A stretch of DNA of 6,301 nucleotides from Myxococcales bacterium (GTDB lineage Bacteria; Myxococcota; Bradymonadia; UBA7976; UBA1532), in contig JAGQJJ010000253.1 in assembly GCA_020430675.1 (NCBI GenBank), positions 1 to 6,301 of the forward strand. The letters are read 5' to 3'. Every line of letters starts with the position of its first letter. Position 1 is the first letter of the stretch. A program made the translations under genes and the position numbers. Below are positions 4,940-6,301 of the stretch, piece after piece. Below the pieces are notes generated by a model. The model made no database searches. It was given only the letters and a program-made list of their open reading frames with translations, and was not told the DNA's origin.

Positions 4940-6301
4940 CGCGGGCACCCCTTCGGGGCTCAGCTCAAGATCGGCGACGATGACCGCGGGCAGCGCGTTG
5001 ATGCCGCCCGCGCAAGGCTGGACGGGGTCATTGGGCAGCACGGGCAGGAACTGGTTGCTGGCGCAGTCGTCGCCGTTGCTGAGCAGCGCGATCAGGCCGA
5101 TGCGCATGCGTTGGGGGAAGCCGTCGGGATAGAGCGCCGTCCAGGGCAGTGACACCTCAAGGCCGCGGGTGGGCAAGGGCTCGGCGACGGGCTGGCCGGG
5201 CATGCCGGGCAGGGCCACCGCCTGCGGCGCGATGTTCACCGTCGAGGGCAGCCAGGCGAAGTCATCGGGGCGATCAGCCACGCCGCGCAGGCCGCCGAAC
5301 GCGACCAGCTCGCCGGCCGCTGGCGGCGCGTTGAAGCGGATGGGCTGGCCCCCAACGAGCGCAAAAGCGAAGTCGGCGCCGAAGCCGGGCACCGGCGGCG
5401 CGGCCAGATTCAAGCGGCTGAGCGCCCGATCGGCGGCGCCGTCGAGGTCATTGAAGCGGCCGTCGAGCGCGTTGGGCCCGGTGGCGCGGCCGAAGTCGGC
5501 GTCGACCAGCACGATGACCGCGTTGCCGGTACCGGCGGCGCGGCGCTCGAAGGCGCCGGAGAGGCCGATCGTCAGCCCGTGCCCATCGGCGTCGACCGAG
5601 AGGCCGGTGAGGCTGTTGAAGCCAGCGCCGAAGTTGCTGACGTAGCGCTGATCGGCAGCGCGCCAGCGCAGGTCGCGCAGGTCGCCGTCGGGCACCAGCG
5701 TGGTGGGCAGTTCGAGGGGGCCGCCGAAGAGTGCGGCGCGGGCGGCGGCGGTGACCGCGACGAGGTCGAGCGAGCCCAGCTCAGGCAGGTCGGCGGCGCC
5801 GGCACCTTCGGCGAAGAGGGTCACGTCGTCGTTGCTCTCGGTGAAGCGCGTGGCGCCGGCGGGCTGGGCGCGGAAGGCGGCGGTGACCAGGAGGGTCATG
5901 CTGCCGCGGGCGGCGGCGAAGGCGCGCACGGCGGCGACGGCCTCGTGGGCGGCGAGCACCTCGCCCAGCGCGCGGTCGGCCTGGCCGGCGCGCACCGCTT
6001 CGCCGATGCGGCCGGCGTCGATGACCAGCGCAAAGCCGGTCTCGGGCGCGTCGAGGTGCACCAGCGCGGCGCGGGTCAGGCCGGCGAGGCTCGGCTGGGC
6101 CGGGTCGACGCGGTCGACGGCAAAATCGAGGGTCTGCGGGGCGAAGAAGCCGAAGAGGGGCACGCCGGGCTCGGGCTCGGCGGCGGCGAGCGCGGCGCTG
6201 GTGCGCACCACGCGCACGCCGGCGTCGCGCAGGGCGGTCAGCGGCGCGCTGCCCTCGCCGAAAGCGAAGGCGCCGCCGCCGAGGGCGACCGTCAGCGACG
6301 A
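4913..6301 (-). CDS. Degenerate alkaline-phosphatase-like domain fused to a C-terminal beta-sandwich-like domain (N-terminus cut by window edge)
   Basis: The last 462 residues of a longer protein; the frame is open to base 6301. GTG at 6217 and other internal start codons lie inside the conserved fold, so the true start lies beyond the right edge. Visible residues 1-195 follow the alkaline phosphatase C-terminal half: LGGGAFAF (7-14), PLFGFFAPQTLDFAVDR (48-64), DPAQPSLAGLTRAAL (66-80), GFALVIDAGRI (89-99), a helix, and TLLVTAAFR (136-144). Against E. coli PhoA, the metal ligands Glu322, Asp327, His331, Asp369 and His370 read Asp95, Gly100, Arg104, Ala142 and Phe143, and the His412 position appears to be Glu155. 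The catalytic serine region is off the window. Residues ~215-462 form a beta-rich domain (LSVDADGHGLTIGLSG, VIVLVDADFG, GFGADFAFAL, LEVSLPWTALYP) resembling DOMON/CBM9-like beta sandwiches of exported proteins. Cys413 and Cys430 may form a disulfide. No MYXO-CTERM tail is present. It is probably periplasmic or extracellular. The phosphatase fold is well supported, the C-terminal family is uncertain, and catalytic activity is doubtful. Confidence 0.75.
   Translation of the reverse strand, partial: SSLTVALGGGAFAFGEGSAPLTALRDAGVRVVRTSAALAAAEPEPGVPLFGFFAPQTLDFAVDRVDPAQPSLAGLTRAALVHLDAPETGFALVIDAGRIGEAVRAGQADRALGEVLAAHEAVAAVRAFAAARGSMTLLVTAAFRAQPAGATRFTESNDDVTLFAEGAGAADLPELGSLDLVAVTAAARAALFGGPLELPTTLVPDGDLRDLRWRAADQRYVSNFGAGFNSLTGLSVDADGHGLTIGLSGAFERRAAGTGNAVIVLVDADFGRATGPNALDGRFNDLDGAADRALSRLNLAAPPVPGFGADFAFALVGGQPIRFNAPPAAGELVAFGGLRGVADRPDDFAWLPSTVNIAPQAVALPGMPGQPVAEPLPTRGLEVSLPWTALYPDGFPQRMRIGLIALLSNGDDCASNQFLPVLPNDPVQPCAGGINALPAVIVADLELSPEGVPAVRNIAIFP

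Overview
The window is very G+C-rich bacterial DNA with dense, mostly G/C-ending codons. A small secreted protein (minus strand, 4241-4750) ends in a MYXO-CTERM-type tail (Gly-Cys, short hydrophobic helix, Arg cluster). Together with its thrombospondin type 3 calcium-binding repeats, this points to the Myxococcota/Bradymonadota (former Deltaproteobacteria). The lineage is an inference; there is no rRNA or marker gene here to settle it. No mobile element, tRNA, rRNA or CRISPR array is visible.

Layout. (1) 1-567, minus: the first 189 codons of a di-haem cytochrome b558-type succinate dehydrogenase membrane subunit (sdhC), running off the left edge. (2) 568-710: a divergent intergenic region with two short perfect inverted repeats and a TATATATA patch. 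(3) 711-4235, plus: four tightly packed genes, probably one operon. They are a PHA-granule-type small protein, a GT2 glycosyltransferase with C-terminal TPRs, a low-molecular-weight protein tyrosine phosphatase starting inside the glycosyltransferase stop (GTGA overlap), and a UMF1/Atg22-like MFS transporter. (4) 4241-4750, minus: the MYXO-CTERM/TSP3 surface protein, convergent with the transporter and only 5 bp from it. (5) 4751-4912: a short intergenic stretch with two 7-base A/T homopolymers. (6) 4913-6301, minus: the C-terminal 462 residues of a large exported protein, running off the right edge. It joins an alkaline-phosphatase-fold domain to a C-terminal beta-sandwich-like domain.

How they may work together. 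The sdhC promoter region faces the four-gene operon, but no functional link is evident. The glycosyltransferase and phosphatase pairing recalls surface-polysaccharide loci, where such phosphatases act on tyrosine kinases, but no kinase or polymerase is visible. The two minus-strand genes on the right are both predicted to be exported and may belong to one cell-surface locus.

The most notable observation is that the alkaline-phosphatase-like domain has lost every metal-ligand position visible in this window except one conservative Glu-to-Asp change, while the reading frame stays open. It looks like a pseudo-phosphatase scaffold fused to another domain. Otherwise the window is ordinary chromosome, and I see no clear sign of a new defence or mobile system.
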